Counted from the first letter of the stretch, positions 25,163 to 32,157 are shown. The stretch: DNA of 64,000 nucleotides from Erythrobacter sp. (GCF_011765465.1 NZ_CP050265.1:2199501-2263500), one strand, 5' to 3'. Program-made: numbers and translations. Notes: generated from the sequence alone by a model not told the origin.

Positions 25163-25837
25163 TTAGGCGAGGCGGGCCAGCAGGTTCCTCACGCTTGAGG
25201 CGTGCCACTTCCCGCCCCTGCGAGTTTGGATGTGGCGAGCGTTGAGTTCCGCCGCGATGCCACCTAGCGAGGTCACCCCGCTCGCCCGAATGTCTGCGAT
25301 CACAGGGGCGAGGTCTTGGGCGTAGCTATTGGCTCCCGCCTTCACCTTCTCCACAGCCGCTGAGTTCCCCTTGCCAGCCCTGTGGAGAGCCGCTGCGCCA
25401 TTCGGGTTGCCCAGCTTACGACCAGCCGCTTTGGCAGCCCTCAGGGCATCCTTGGTGCGCTTGCTGATGGCCTCCCGCTCGGCTTGCGCCACGGCTGCCA
25501 TGATGTGCACGGTGAGGTCGTTCGCCTCGGGCATATCGGCAGCGACGAACTTGGCTCCGCTATCCTGCAGCGCGCTGAGGAAGGCCACAGAGCGGCTTAG
25601 GCGGTCTAGCTTGGCCACCACTAGGGTCGCCCCTGTGACCTTCGCATGGTGGAGCGCAGCGGCGAGCTGGGGGCGGTTTGAGGTCTTGCCGCTCTCCACC
25701 TCGGTCCGCTCGTCGATCACCTCCCAGCCGCGAGCCTCGCAGAGCTGGCGCACGGCTTGCCGCTGGGCTTCGATCCCTAGGCCTGAGCGGCCCTGTTCAG
25801 CGGTCGAGACTCGGTAGTAGGCCACCACTCGGCACAT
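25163..25837 (-). CDS. Serine recombinase (resolvase/invertase family)
   Basis: A 224-residue small serine recombinase. The catalytic Ser11 lies in VVAYYRVSTAEQ, followed by the catalytic-domain segments TLVVAKLDRLSRSVAFL and HIMAAVAQAEREAISKRT. A long linker helix and a C-terminal helix-turn-helix (SLGGIAAELNARHIQTRRGG, then WHASSVRNLL) follow. Such enzymes resolve or invert DNA at short paired sites. Start 25837 has a strong GGAGGGA ribosome site; the upstream in-frame extension lacks one. Candidate binding repeats lie just upstream (25848-25889). Its presence beside a tyrosine integrase suggests cargo or a second mobilisation function. Confidence 0.93.
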   Translation of the reverse strand: MCRVVAYYRVSTAEQGRSGLGIEAQRQAVRQLCEARGWEVIDERTEVESGKTSNRPQLAAALHHAKVTGATLVVAKLDRLSRSVAFLSALQDSGAKFVAADMPEANDLTVHIMAAVAQAEREAISKRTKDALRAAKAAGRKLGNPNGAAALHRAGKGNSAAVEKVKAGANSYAQDLAPVIADIRASGVTSLGGIAAELNARHIQTRRGGKWHASSVRNLLARLA

Positions 25838-25847
25838 GATCTTCCCT

Positions 25848-25889
25848 CCATACAGAACTGCGTAACCGTCGTTAGGCAGATTTGTATGG
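25848..25889. promoter_or_regulatory. Inverted repeat upstream of the serine recombinase
   Basis: CCATACA (25848-25854) and TGTATGG (25883-25889) form a 7-bp inverted repeat with a 28-base centre, directly before the recombinase start. It could be a recombination (res-like) site or an operator. The first arm overlaps the ribosome binding region, favouring autoregulation. Confidence 0.35.
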
Positions 25890-26090
25890 CTGGGCCGGAG
25901 GATTGAGCAAGGGGGTGAAGCTCGGTTCGTCGCGGAAGCGACTCGGGTGGACTCAAGCAACGCGAGGGGACGGATTGTGTGCCTCGGGGCGGTTGCAGCG
26001 GCTGCCTCCGGGGGATCGCACCCCCCACGGGGGAAACTGGCGCAGCCCGATCTATCAATCCCTCTTCAGATTTTTGCGCGATATATTCCG

Positions 26091-26106
26091 GACATTCGCC
26101 AATGTC
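26091..26106. promoter_or_regulatory. Perfect palindrome GACATT-N4-AATGTC
   Basis: GACATTCGCCAATGTC is a 6-bp perfect inverted repeat with a four-base spacer in an AT-richer stretch between the lipoprotein stop and the recombinase gene. On position it is a candidate operator for the recombinase or a short terminator of the lipoprotein gene. The rest of 25890-26133 shows nothing recognisable. Confidence 0.35.
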
Positions 26107-26133
26107 TGATTATGGGTGGAAACCGGACGTCGG

Positions 26134-26856
26134 CTAAAATTCAGAAACGTCTTCCCAACCGGTCTTCGTTAACAGCATGTGCCCAAGGTCGAATAATAAA
26201 CCTTGCCTAGGTGTATTATCTTGAACCAAGTCATACTCCCCGTTTTGAACAGTCTCCAAGATCCACTGCGTCCCGTCGAATGGGTAGGAGCAGGGGTACT
26301 TTGGCCCCTCTCGTCGTAACTTTGCAATACTTTCATCACGGGCTTCCAAAATGCCGACTATGCTCTCTTGAATGGCCGCGACTTCATCGTTCGCAAGTTC
26401 AATCTCCTTCGAGCGAGAAATGATGCCCGGATCACCTCCGCCGTTGCCGGTCATCTGCTTCACAATGAGAATGTGACCGTTGTCATCCGATTCAAGGCGC
26501 ATGAAGATGGAAGAATCAAATGATGGCAGATAGCTGAAGCGGAAGGTAAATTGGGAATTGGTTTCCGTCGTGACAGCATCCTCTAGCGGCGGTTCGCAAG
26601 CGGCGCTCCACTGGCTCGGATACCATTCGGTCTCCACGGTGGTAAGACGTGGTCCTTCAACGCCACAATTACCAGGCTGCATTTGCTCAGGGAAACCGTC
26701 CGGGAAGTATCTTTCCAAGGCCGCTAAGTCCCGCTCGCCGGAACCGATAAGCTTATCGGTCTGACACATCCTGTCTTGAGGGCGAACTGGCCCGCAAGAA
26801 CTTACGGCAAGCGCAGCAAGAACGGGTAAAAACCGCGTGCAGAATGCTAAACTCAT
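26134..26856 (-). CDS. Uncharacterised lipoprotein carried by the element
   Basis: I do not recognise this 240-residue protein. It has a short signal peptide with lipobox AVSSC (Cys21), four or more further Cys residues (for example MCQTDK, PGNCGVEG, AACEPP, YPCSYP) suited to disulphides, and no internal membrane helix. So it is probably attached to the outer or inner membrane facing the periplasm. Codon use is much less GC-rich than any neighbour, marking recent acquisition. A surface lipoprotein on a mobile element may act in exclusion of competing elements or phage, but that is only a guess. No close promoter is evident. Confidence 0.7.
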   Translation of the reverse strand: MSLAFCTRFLPVLAALAVSSCGPVRPQDRMCQTDKLIGSGERDLAALERYFPDGFPEQMQPGNCGVEGPRLTTVETEWYPSQWSAACEPPLEDAVTTETNSQFTFRFSYLPSFDSSIFMRLESDDNGHILIVKQMTGNGGGDPGIISRSKEIELANDEVAAIQESIVGILEARDESIAKLRREGPKYPCSYPFDGTQWILETVQNGEYDLVQDNTPRQGLLFDLGHMLLTKTGWEDVSEF

Positions 26857-26992
26857 TCAGCGTCACTAATAAGGCGTGGCTTTGGCCGCAATGGGGTCGT
26901 TAGCGGTCAGTCCGCTTTTGGTGCGTAAGTGTAACCTAGGGTCCGCCTGAGTGCCCACCCAAGGCATCGCTTTTCCGCGCCTTCGCGCAGTG

Positions 26993-27057
26993 CTTAGCGT
27001 CCCGTGTCGACAGTGCGGCTAGGTCTGGACCCTAACCCGGCGAAACGGGACGCTAAG
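26993..27057 (-). terminator. Long hairpin, copy 2 of an element-specific pair
   Basis: CTTAGCGTCCCGT (26993-27005) pairs perfectly with ACGGGACGCTAAG (27045-27057); three more pairs follow after one mismatch. The loop is about 30 bases. It begins five bases after the stop of the zinc-finger gene, mirroring copy 1, and shares with it the arm core and a GTCGACAG/ATCGACAG stretch. The two copies are clearly related, so this is a repeated element rather than a chance hairpin. Confidence 0.6.
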
Positions 27058-27061
27058 AGGC

Positions 27062-27529
27062 TCAGATGGCTCGCTTGATGCGCTGCCTGCGGATATCGCT
27101 CCGGCGCTTCCGAGCGGCAGCCTCAGGGCTGCGCTGGGTGAAGGCCACGATGCCGTCTGCCTTTAAAGCCGCATCGAACTCTTCGCGGCTTACGATCCCC
27201 CAATCCTTGCGGTCGAACTGGTGGACAAGCTCCGCAAAGGCAGCCTCGCGGTCGACCAGCAGGCCGTACACGGTTGGGCTGTCCTCCCGGCGGCTGGTCG
27301 GGCCGATGGGGCCGACATAGCCAGTGAGGTAAAGGGCCTTGGTGATCGGGGAGAAAGCCGAAGGGCCAGCCTTAGGGCCTCCCGTTGGGGCGGTCCCTCG
27401 GGCGGCGCGCTTGCGGCAGGCCGGGGAGCAGTAGCGGGAGGAGTTGCGCGGCGAGCGGTAGGTGGTCCCGCACTGGTGGCAGGTCCGCTCTCGGCCCGCG
27501 CGGGCCGGAGTCTTGGTTGTGGTGCTCAT
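27062..27529 (-). CDS. Small zinc-finger-like protein of the element
   Basis: A 155-residue protein whose N-terminus has TCHQCGTTYRSPRNSSRYC with Cys17, Cys20, Cys34 and Cys38. That is a four-Cys zinc-binding pattern in the style of FCS/MYND-like treble-clef fingers seen in phage and plasmid proteins. The middle is Gly/Pro/Ala-rich and the C-terminal third is charged with a basic end (RKRRSDIRRQRIKRAI) suited to nucleic-acid binding. The start at 27529 has GAGAG close upstream. The upstream in-frame extension to 27853 overlaps other genes and looks spurious. Function is unknown; a DNA-binding regulator is plausible. Confidence 0.65.
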   Translation of the reverse strand: MSTTTKTPARAGRERTCHQCGTTYRSPRNSSRYCSPACRKRAARGTAPTGGPKAGPSAFSPITKALYLTGYVGPIGPTSRREDSPTVYGLLVDREAAFAELVHQFDRKDWGIVSREEFDAALKADGIVAFTQRSPEAAARKRRSDIRRQRIKRAI

Positions 27530-27657
27530 TCTCTCACTTTGGGGAGGGTCACGGTCTGCGTCGGAAAGATGGCCCCGCCCGGACCATGACAAACGGGCGG
27601 GGTCAGTGAGAGAGCCGGACGCTACCCCGGCCCTTGAGCAACCTCGGGGCCTAGCGG

Positions 27658-27732
27658 TTAGGCCAGGGCGAAGGTGAGGAGGTGTGAAAGCGCGCCGACG
27701 GCGAGCAGGGCGAGGGCGGAAAGCCGGGGCAT
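27658..27732 (-). CDS. Possible 24-residue hydrophobic membrane peptide
   Basis: The frame MPRLSALALLAVGALSHLLT continues four residues to a stop, giving a single hydrophobic helix with a basic N-terminus. Its ATG starts three bases after the stop of the coiled-coil gene, a spacing typical of translational coupling. Small hydrophobic peptides of this sort occur as holin-like or toxin peptides in mobile elements. Evidence is position and composition only. Confidence 0.35.
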   Translation of the reverse strand: MPRLSALALLAVGALSHLLTFALA

Positions 27733-27735
27733 CGC

Positions 27736-28293
27736 TTACCAGCCGGGAATGCGCTGGACGCGGCCCTTGGCCTCCAGCTCCTTGGCGAGCTTCTGGGCCT
27801 CGTTCTGCAACTCTTGCTGCCGCTCGAATCGCTCGGCTGCCTCCTTGCGCCACTTGCGCTCGTTCAGCCGCTTCTGGTTGACGAGGCCAAGGCGAAGGTG
27901 GCGGATGCGGCGTTCGAGCTGCTGGCGGTCGCGTTCGGGCAGGAAGTACTTGGGGTTGCCCTCGGTGTCGTAGCCCGTGATCTCGTCGCGTTGCGCGACA
28001 AGGCGGGCGATGTCGCTCTCGATCCGCATCAGCTCGGCATTGGCGGCAGACTGCGCCTTGGCGACGGCTTCCTGTTCAGGGGTCTGCAGCGGGACATCGT
28101 TCTCGATACGCGAGACGATGCTGCCGTCCGCTCCGTACTGGACGGAGCTGTAGCTCTGGGTGTTGACCTTCACCCGGTGGCCGCTCTCCTTTTCGATCTC
28201 GCCAAGGATGGCCTTGGCCTCGGCGGCAAGCTCCCGGTCTCGGGCGATATCGGCGGCGGTGGGTTGGAGGTTCTCGGGAAGATTGTCTGACAT
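27736..28293 (-). CDS. Coiled-coil protein of unknown function
   Basis: A 185-residue soluble, highly charged protein. I recognise no family. The N-terminal half holds alternating helices; from about residue 90 to the end the sequence is a long Arg/Glu/Gln-rich helix (QQLERRIRHLRLGLVNQKRL followed by many charged residues) predicted to form a coiled coil. It ends with the aromatic RIPGW. It is the second gene of the leftward unit, 23 bp after the HNH-like gene. Such proteins in small elements often serve as scaffolding or replication accessories, but nothing here proves it. Confidence 0.6.
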   Translation of the reverse strand: MSDNLPENLQPTAADIARDRELAAEAKAILGEIEKESGHRVKVNTQSYSSVQYGADGSIVSRIENDVPLQTPEQEAVAKAQSAANAELMRIESDIARLVAQRDEITGYDTEGNPKYFLPERDRQQLERRIRHLRLGLVNQKRLNERKWRKEAAERFERQQELQNEAQKLAKELEAKGRVQRIPGW

Positions 28294-28316
28294 GGTCAGT
28301 TGCTCTCGGTTGGCTG

Positions 28317-29120
28317 CTAGGCGGCTTGCCGCTCTAGATCAGCTGGGTGGATGGATGGCCGATGGTCGGCCTCGGGGTGGATGGGTGGTAGGGCTGCTTG
28401 CCATTCGACTTGCTCCCAATCGTCTTCCGTCCAGCCGCTCGGCTCCCACTGCGGGGGCGGCGGCTCGGTGAAGGCGATCTCGGTGACCCCCGGCGGGAGG
28501 TCGTAGCGGATGAATCCGCAGGGCAGGACCGAGCGGCTGGCCCGGATCGGGCAGCGGCGCACGGCGCGGATGATCTCGAACCGGTGAAGGGCGTGGGGCC
28601 TGATGTCGCACCAGCGAGGCTGGGAAAGATGGGATAGGCCAAGCTCGTAGCGAAACAGGTAGGGCAGACCCAAGGACGGGTCGCGGGGCAGGGGCCAGTT
28701 CTGAATGAGATGGACCTCTTGCGCCGACAGGGTCCGGTTGCCGACCTTGAGCGAGCCGACGCTGCCTTGTCGCTTGCGGGGCATCTCGGGGTCATCCCAC
28801 AGGTCAGCCGCATCGGCGACCTTGAGATGCTCCGGGTGGATGCACTTCGGGTTGCCGCAGGTGCGGACGAGCTGCTCGCTCTGGTCGAGCTTGCGACCGT
28901 GGTGGAGCGACCACACCAGCCGGGTGATCTGCCGGGAGCCGCGCTTCGATGCAATGGGCTGGGAGGCCACGGGGGTTCCGTCCTTGGTCACAGGCCCCGT
29001 CCAGAGCAGACAGCCGCTGGCTGGGTCGTACTTGGTCCTCTCCTCGAGGTAGTCCGTCAGCGCCCGGTCCTTTCCCGCTGGGAAGGCGTAGGGCGTGGCG
29101 TGGGGGTTGTGGAACGTGAT
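28317..29120 (-). CDS. HNH-type nuclease-like protein with non-standard start
   Basis: The N-terminal 90 residues carry a phage-type HNH pattern: DPASGCLLWTGPV, then SRQITRLVWSLHHG, and LVRTCGNPKCIHPEHL with two Cys and two His. The remaining C-terminal 150 residues, Pro- and Trp-rich with acidic stretches, are unrecognised. The first standard start in frame (GTG 28991) would cut off the GCLLWTG strand, so coding appears to begin further upstream. No ATG, GTG or TTG exists in frame between there and the stop upstream. ATC at 29118-29120 is eight bases after AAGGAG, so initiation at ATC is proposed. It is first in the leftward unit. Confidence 0.65.
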   Translation of the reverse strand: MTFHNPHATPYAFPAGKDRALTDYLEERTKYDPASGCLLWTGPVTKDGTPVASQPIASKRGSRQITRLVWSLHHGRKLDQSEQLVRTCGNPKCIHPEHLKVADAADLWDDPEMPRKRQGSVGSLKVGNRTLSAQEVHLIQNWPLPRDPSLGLPYLFRYELGLSHLSQPRWCDIRPHALHRFEIIRAVRRCPIRASRSVLPCGFIRYDLPPGVTEIAFTEPPPPQWEPSGWTEDDWEQVEWQAALPPIHPEADHRPSIHPADLERQAA

Positions 29121-29140
29121 GGGCAGGACTCCTTGCAGGG

Positions 29141-29411
29141 GCGGCCCCGCTGGGGCAGCCCTTGGCGGGTGTCAGGTGATGGTGGTGATGGCGGGGGAAG
29201 GCAGCCCCGCTGGGGCAGCCTGGGGGTCAAACCCGTAGGAGCCTCTCAGGTGACTCAGGATTGACGATTTGGCATCGGGTGGGGGGTGAGTGCCGCGCAG
29301 CCCCGTCTTTCGAATCCTAGCCCCCTTCACGGGCAGCACAGGGCACACTTGCCGGGGCAGCCCCGTTGGTATGGACAGGAGAAGAGGATGGTGACTGAGC
29401 AGCCCCGCTAG
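29141..29411. repeat. Five spaced copies of GCRGCCCCGYT
   Basis: Copies begin near 29141, 29201, 29297, 29357 and 29399, at steps of 60, 96, 60 and 42 bases. The first two extend to a 20-base unit GCRGCCCCGCTGGGGCAGCC that is itself an imperfect palindrome able to form a hairpin. Being upstream of the HNH-like gene and downstream of the putative promoter, they could be RNA hairpins in the leader, or iterons for a replication or regulatory protein. Confidence 0.6.
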
Positions 29412-29540
29412 GATAGACCTTGGGGCTGACCGGAGGGATGACCTTGGGGCAGACCTAAGGGATACTCCCTTACTATCTCTTCCCTTCCTATATCCCTAAG
29501 CGCAGTACTGAGTAGTAGTACTAGTAAGGGACTAGGGTAT

Positions 29541-29562
29541 ATGATACGCTGTATCATGTCAA
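29541..29562 (-). promoter_or_regulatory. TTGACA box overlapping a perfect 7-3-7 palindrome
   Basis: Read on the minus strand, TTGACA (29562-29557) is followed at once by the palindrome ATGATAC-AGC-GTATCAT (29557-29541), sharing its first base. TATACC or TACCCT farther on could act as the -10 box at 15 or 17 bases. A repressor bound at the palindrome would block the promoter, as in many prophage and island control regions. No obvious repressor gene is in the element; the zinc-finger protein is a candidate. Confidence 0.55.
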
Positions 29563-29836
29563 CCCCTTCGCTAACAGGCGTTGGTGGTCGTCACTGAGCG
29601 AAGCTCCGCTGGTCGGTCATTCGGGCTGACCTAGGGAAGGCGGAGACCCGAAAATCCCGATTCTCTCTTCTAAAGGTCACCTTTTGTGACCCCCTTCATA
29701 AATCCGCGCCCTTCGACAGGCCCGAAGCCGCCGGATGGGATGCCGCTTGGGCTGACGCTGGGTCGGCCTGTCCCCGATTTTTCGGTTCTCGCTGCTATGG
29801 GCGGTGTTTTAGGCCCCCCACGGGAATCCGCGAGTT

Positions 29837-31510
29837 TCACGGGGCCAGATGATCAAGGGCGAGGCCGGGGTAAACCACGCGCTCAATCGCCTCCGCCTTG
29901 CTCTGCATGGAAGCCCCTTCACCATAAACGCGGCTGGACCCTTTCTCAGCGCGACGAGCCAGCGCCAAGGCCGTGCGCTCCGGCAGGCCAGCCTCGCGCA
30001 GCCTGTCCTCAAACCCGTGTCGAAATGAGTGCATACCGAGCTTCCGCCCTTCCAGCTTCATCGCCCGGACATGGCCGCTGAACCAATCGGACAGATCGCG
30101 CCCTGAGCCTTCCTCCGGGAATAACTGATCCTCCCCCGCAGCTTTCTGCTCATCGACGAACGACAGGAACCCCAGACGGATCAGCTCAGGATGGAGCGGC
30201 AACGTTCCCCGCGATGACTCGGTCTTGAGGCGCTGCCCACCTTGGGTGCGGATATGGATCGCAGGTGTGCCACCCTCCTCCACATCGCTGATCCGCAGGC
30301 GCGTAGCCTCGCTCAAACGCAGCCCCTGAAACAGGCACAGCAGCGGCACCCAGAATCGCCCCGGATCGTCCCTGCTGTTATCCCACGGGCGATCCCAAGG
30401 AGCGTGCGTGAAGATCGTTTTGAGCTGCTCGCTGGTGAACGGATCACGGCGGTCTGCATCATCGATTGGATCGGCCACCCGCAGCTTGTGAAATGAGTGA
30501 GAAGCGATCCACCGCTCGGTGACCGCCCAGTTGAAGACCGCGACCACATGGACAAGGTATCCGTCATTCACGGTCTTCGCCGTGATCGGGGCTATACCCA
30601 GCTCCTTCCCCTTGGCCACTGCCTCACGCGCTGTCAGACCCTTGAGCGCAAGCCTCCGGCCCATGCCTTTAGGGATGGACTGCAAAAGCTCGACAAACTC
30701 CCGAGCGTCTTCGCGTGTGATGCTGCTCACCTCCCGCTCCCCGAACTCCTCGCGGAGCAGGCGAGCAACCGGGCCAAAGGCGCGCTTGGAAGATGCAGAC
30801 CATCCCGGACTTTTCGCCCGCTCGTATGCCTCAATCAGCTGGCCCACGGTCTTCTCCTCGGACGCCTCGGGGGCAGCCGGGGGTGCCACCAGCTCGGCAT
30901 CGCGCGGGGCGTAGGCGGCATCGCCCTCGAGTCGCGCTATCGCTGCCCGGTGTAGCTCGACAAATGCTCGCATGAGCATCCGCTGTAGGTAGGCCACCTC
31001 GGGGCTGTCCTCGTCGGTCGACAGTCCGGCCTGCTGCATGAGTGTCCTGCTGGCCGCTAGGACAGGTCCAACGTCGCCCCGCCCGAGCATCGCTTGAGCG
31101 GCCTCAAGGCGGTCCTTGGTCGTCCGGAGGAGCTGCCTATGGTCGGTAGCCTCAAGCCGCCGCTGGGGCAGGAAGGAGGGAAGCTGGGTGTTGAAGAACT
31201 CTGCCGCCATGCGATGCGCTTCGGCTTCGGTCAGGGATCGCTCGGGGATCGCCTTTGCAGCCTCGCGAGCCTCATTCACCTTCGCACGATACTCCCCAGC
31301 AATGAGCGGGAGCTTGTCCGCAGCCTTCTCCTTGTCCGTCTCTCCCGTGGAGCGGATGAACTCTCCGCGAAGGATCGGAGCGCAATCGAGCGGCCACCGC
31401 TTGCGCACCTGCCACATCGAAGAGCCTTTGCGCCGGGATAACTTGAACACCTCACCACCCTCCGCTGTGTAGCAGCTTTGTGGTGCAGATGATCCAGACG
31501 CTTGCGCCAT
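29837..31510 (-). CDS. Tyrosine recombinase (integrase) of the element
   Basis: A 557-residue site-specific recombinase. An N-terminal region (about 20-80) resembles the DUF6538 domain of phage integrases, a long helical region follows, and a core-binding domain (about 222-340) with TVGQLIEAYERAKSPGWSAS leads to the catalytic domain. The catalytic residues seen are Arg398 in GLRLSEATRLR, His494 and Arg497 in HSFRHGF, and Tyr529 in SRVYGEG. The usual second His/Trp before the Tyr is not obvious (ALARRAEKG). Start ATG 31510 is 36 bp from the tRNA-Lys end, typical for integration genes. It reads away from the tRNA. Confidence 0.93.
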   Translation of the reverse strand: MAQASGSSAPQSCYTAEGGEVFKLSRRKGSSMWQVRKRWPLDCAPILRGEFIRSTGETDKEKAADKLPLIAGEYRAKVNEAREAAKAIPERSLTEAEAHRMAAEFFNTQLPSFLPQRRLEATDHRQLLRTTKDRLEAAQAMLGRGDVGPVLAASRTLMQQAGLSTDEDSPEVAYLQRMLMRAFVELHRAAIARLEGDAAYAPRDAELVAPPAAPEASEEKTVGQLIEAYERAKSPGWSASSKRAFGPVARLLREEFGEREVSSITREDAREFVELLQSIPKGMGRRLALKGLTAREAVAKGKELGIAPITAKTVNDGYLVHVVAVFNWAVTERWIASHSFHKLRVADPIDDADRRDPFTSEQLKTIFTHAPWDRPWDNSRDDPGRFWVPLLCLFQGLRLSEATRLRISDVEEGGTPAIHIRTQGGQRLKTESSRGTLPLHPELIRLGFLSFVDEQKAAGEDQLFPEEGSGRDLSDWFSGHVRAMKLEGRKLGMHSFRHGFEDRLREAGLPERTALALARRAEKGSSRVYGEGASMQSKAEAIERVVYPGLALDHLAP

Positions 31511-31544
31511 AAAAGACGGAAAACCAAGGACTTCAAGGCGATAA

Positions 31545-31581
31545 ATGGTGAGCCCTGCTGGGTTCGAACCAGCGACCTACT
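31545..31581. repeat. Right attachment site inside tRNA-Lys
   Basis: The 37-bp sequence identical to 24156-24192, covering the T-arm and 3' acceptor end of tRNA-Lys. Because the element carries this copy, the tRNA gene is restored at the integration junction. Confidence 0.95.
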
Positions 31582-31621
31582 GATTAAAAGTCAGTTGCTC
31601 TACCGACTGAGCTAAGGGCCC
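31546..31621 (-). tRNA. tRNA-Lys (anticodon TTT)
   Basis: A complete 76-base cloverleaf with encoded CCA. The acceptor stem is GGGCCCT/AGGGCTC with one G-T pair, the anticodon stem ACTGA/TCAGT encloses CTTTTAA (anticodon TTT), and the T-loop has GTTCGAACC. Its 3' half is the integration target. It lies 47 bp downstream of folK. Confidence 0.97.
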
Positions 31622-31668
31622 TTGCCAAGGGTCGCGCGCAGCGGCGAGGAGCCGCGACGGCGGAGCGC

Positions 31669-32157
31669 TCACCTAGGCAGCGCCTCCCTCCTGGTCAAGC
31701 GGCGAGTGAGCTGGGCGATGGTGAGGCCGGTGACGGGATCGCGCCAGCCGCGCGCCACCTCGCTCGCCGGGCCAAGCACGAAGGCGCGCTCGCGGAAATG
31801 GGGGTGCGGTATCGTCAGCAGCTCTCCCCGCCACTCCCCGCCGCTCCACAGCACGATGTCGAGATCGAGCACCCGGTCGCCCCAGCGCCGCCCGCGCCGC
31901 CGCCCGAATTCGCGCTCCATCCGCTTGAGCGCGGCGAGCAGGGCGGGCGGGTCATATTCGCTCGCCAGCACGCTCGCGGCATTGGCGAAGCGGCGCTGGG
32001 CCGCGCCCATCGGGGCGGAGCGCACCACGCGCGATCGCGCCATGACCGTGCCGAAAGCGGCGAGCTCCTCCATCGCGGCGTGCACGACCGCGCGCGGCGG
32101 GCCATAGACATGGTGGCGCCGGTTCGATCCCAATGCGACGAGGTAGAGGCTGCTCAA
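31669..32157 (-). CDS. folK: 2-amino-4-hydroxy-6-hydroxymethyldihydropteridine diphosphokinase
   Basis: FolK transfers pyrophosphate from ATP to hydroxymethyldihydropterin in folate synthesis. The 162-residue product shows YLVALGSNRRHH, ANAASVLASEYDPPALLAAL, GRRRGRRWGDRVLDLDIVLW and IPHPHFRERAFVLGP, each a FolK signature. TTG at 32157 is chosen as start; it overlaps the TGA of the amidase gene by four bases. The larger in-frame extension only reads through that gene. Codon and motif quality are good. It is the nearest chromosomal gene to tRNA-Lys. Confidence 0.93.
   Translation of the reverse strand: MSSLYLVALGSNRRHHVYGPPRAVVHAAMEELAAFGTVMARSRVVRSAPMGAAQRRFANAASVLASEYDPPALLAALKRMEREFGRRRGRRWGDRVLDLDIVLWSGGEWRGELLTIPHPHFRERAFVLGPASEVARGWRDPVTGLTIAQLTRRLTRREALPR

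Larger units (their letters stand above)
29121..29836. other. Control region of the element (leader, repeats, operator)
   Basis: These 716 bases separate the integrase stop from the leftward cargo genes. They contain no convincing gene. From right to left they hold a GC-richer stretch, a TTGACA box with an overlapping palindrome (29541-29562), an AT-rich stretch with several short inverted repeats (29460-29540), then a leader with repeated GC-rich motifs (29141-29411). This is where transcription of the cargo is presumably started and controlled. Confidence 0.55.
24156..31581. mobile_element. Integrative element in tRNA-Lys, about 7.4 kb
   Basis: A perfect 37-bp copy of the 3' end of tRNA-Lys (24156-24192) lies 7,389 bp from the same sequence inside the intact tRNA-Lys gene (31545-31581). 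A tyrosine recombinase gene lies 36 bp from the tRNA, reading away from it. This is the standard signature of site-specific integration into a tRNA gene. Cargo (all minus strand) is HNH-like, coiled-coil, zinc-finger, lipoprotein, serine recombinase and HIRAN membrane proteins. Base composition is mosaic: the lipoprotein segment near 26.1-26.9 kb is clearly less GC-rich than the rest. No relaxase, secretion, capsid or terminase gene was seen. Confidence 0.93.

Noticed and set aside
29141..29411. Possible CRISPR-like array
   Set aside because: Repeats are only 11-20 bases with uneven spacing (42-96) and no cas genes; the repeats are palindromic leader elements instead.
29200..29420. Short GTG-started minus-strand frame in the HNH leader
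   Set aside because: About 58 codons ending in the TGA upstream of the HNH gene, but Pro/Ser-rich with no ribosome site and it overlaps the repeat hairpins.
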